From assembly GCA_024645155.1 (NCBI GenBank), contig JAHEGF010000068.1:1-13880 (forward strand): a stretch of DNA of 13,880 nt, written 5' to 3'. The stretch comes from Phyllobacteriaceae bacterium. GTDB taxonomy: Bacteria; Pseudomonadota; Alphaproteobacteria; Rhizobiales; Rhizobiaceae. The notes under the pieces were generated by a model. It was not told the origin of the DNA. It saw only the letters and a program-made list of their open reading frames with translations, and made no database searches. This document shows positions 13,754-13,880 of the stretch, one piece after another; position 1 is the first letter of the stretch, and every line of letters begins with the position of its first letter. The position numbers and the translations under genes are program-made.

Positions 13754-13880
13754 GAATTCTTCTCCCTCTGGACCAAGTGGAACTCCCACCTTTGACCGTA
13801 TCCGCCACGGAATCAGCCAAAGCAGGTAAAATTCGTCCCATCCCGCAAGACCTTTCCCAAAACCCTTGATCAAGTCAATC

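Overview
This is chromosomal DNA from an alphaproteobacterium, most probably of the Hyphomicrobiales (Rhizobiales). That rests on the gene order thyA-folA-hflK-hflC-DUF2065-Do protease next to serB/miaA and an ilvB-type gene, which as I recall is typical of that order, and on protein sequences of alphaproteobacterial character. No rRNA, tRNA, CRISPR array, insertion sequence, integrase or phage gene was seen. Almost all of the window is ordinary core metabolism and protein quality control.

Layout. (1) Bases 1-2488, minus strand: a branched-chain amino acid unit. It has a promoter, a 17-codon leader peptide containing Leu-Ile-Val-Val, a hairpin, an intrinsic terminator, ilvB (acetolactate synthase large subunit), then an EamA/DMT-family permease cut by the window edge. 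No ilvN/ilvH small-subunit gene follows ilvB directly. (2) 2536-2585: two tandem 24-bp near-identical repeats in front of a plus-strand HerA/VirB4-type ATPase (2648-4585). (3) 4671-5462, minus: a two-helix membrane diguanylate cyclase with intact GGEEF and I-site motifs, convergent with the ATPase. (4) 5607-6485, minus: miaA, facing serB (6508-7395, plus) across only 22 bp. A GNAT acetyltransferase overlaps the serB stop codon. (5) 8010-11838, minus: a protein quality-control group, hflK-hflC-DUF2065-Do/DegP-like protease, with a near-consensus promoter before hflK and an intrinsic-terminator-like hairpin at the end of hflC. (6) 11992-13304, minus: thyA-folA, overlapping by 4 bp (thymidylate synthesis and dihydrofolate recycling). 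(7) 13442-13753, minus: a DUF2853 protein ending at a strong intrinsic terminator.

How the genes fit together. thyA makes dihydrofolate and folA reduces it. HflK/HflC are the membrane SPFH complex that modulates FtsH, beside a periplasmic protease and a small membrane protein that commonly lies between them. IlvB catalyses the first common step of Val/Leu/Ile synthesis, and the leader peptide suggests ribosome-mediated attenuation by those amino acids. The ATPase and the diguanylate cyclase look like a two-gene accessory block between miaA and ilvB.

The best non-routine signals are the ilvB leader, whose predicted transcription start falls on the ATG of the peptide; the hflC terminator abutting the GTG start of DUF2065; and the tandem repeats ahead of the ATPase. 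I did not find convincing evidence of a wholly new multi-gene system.
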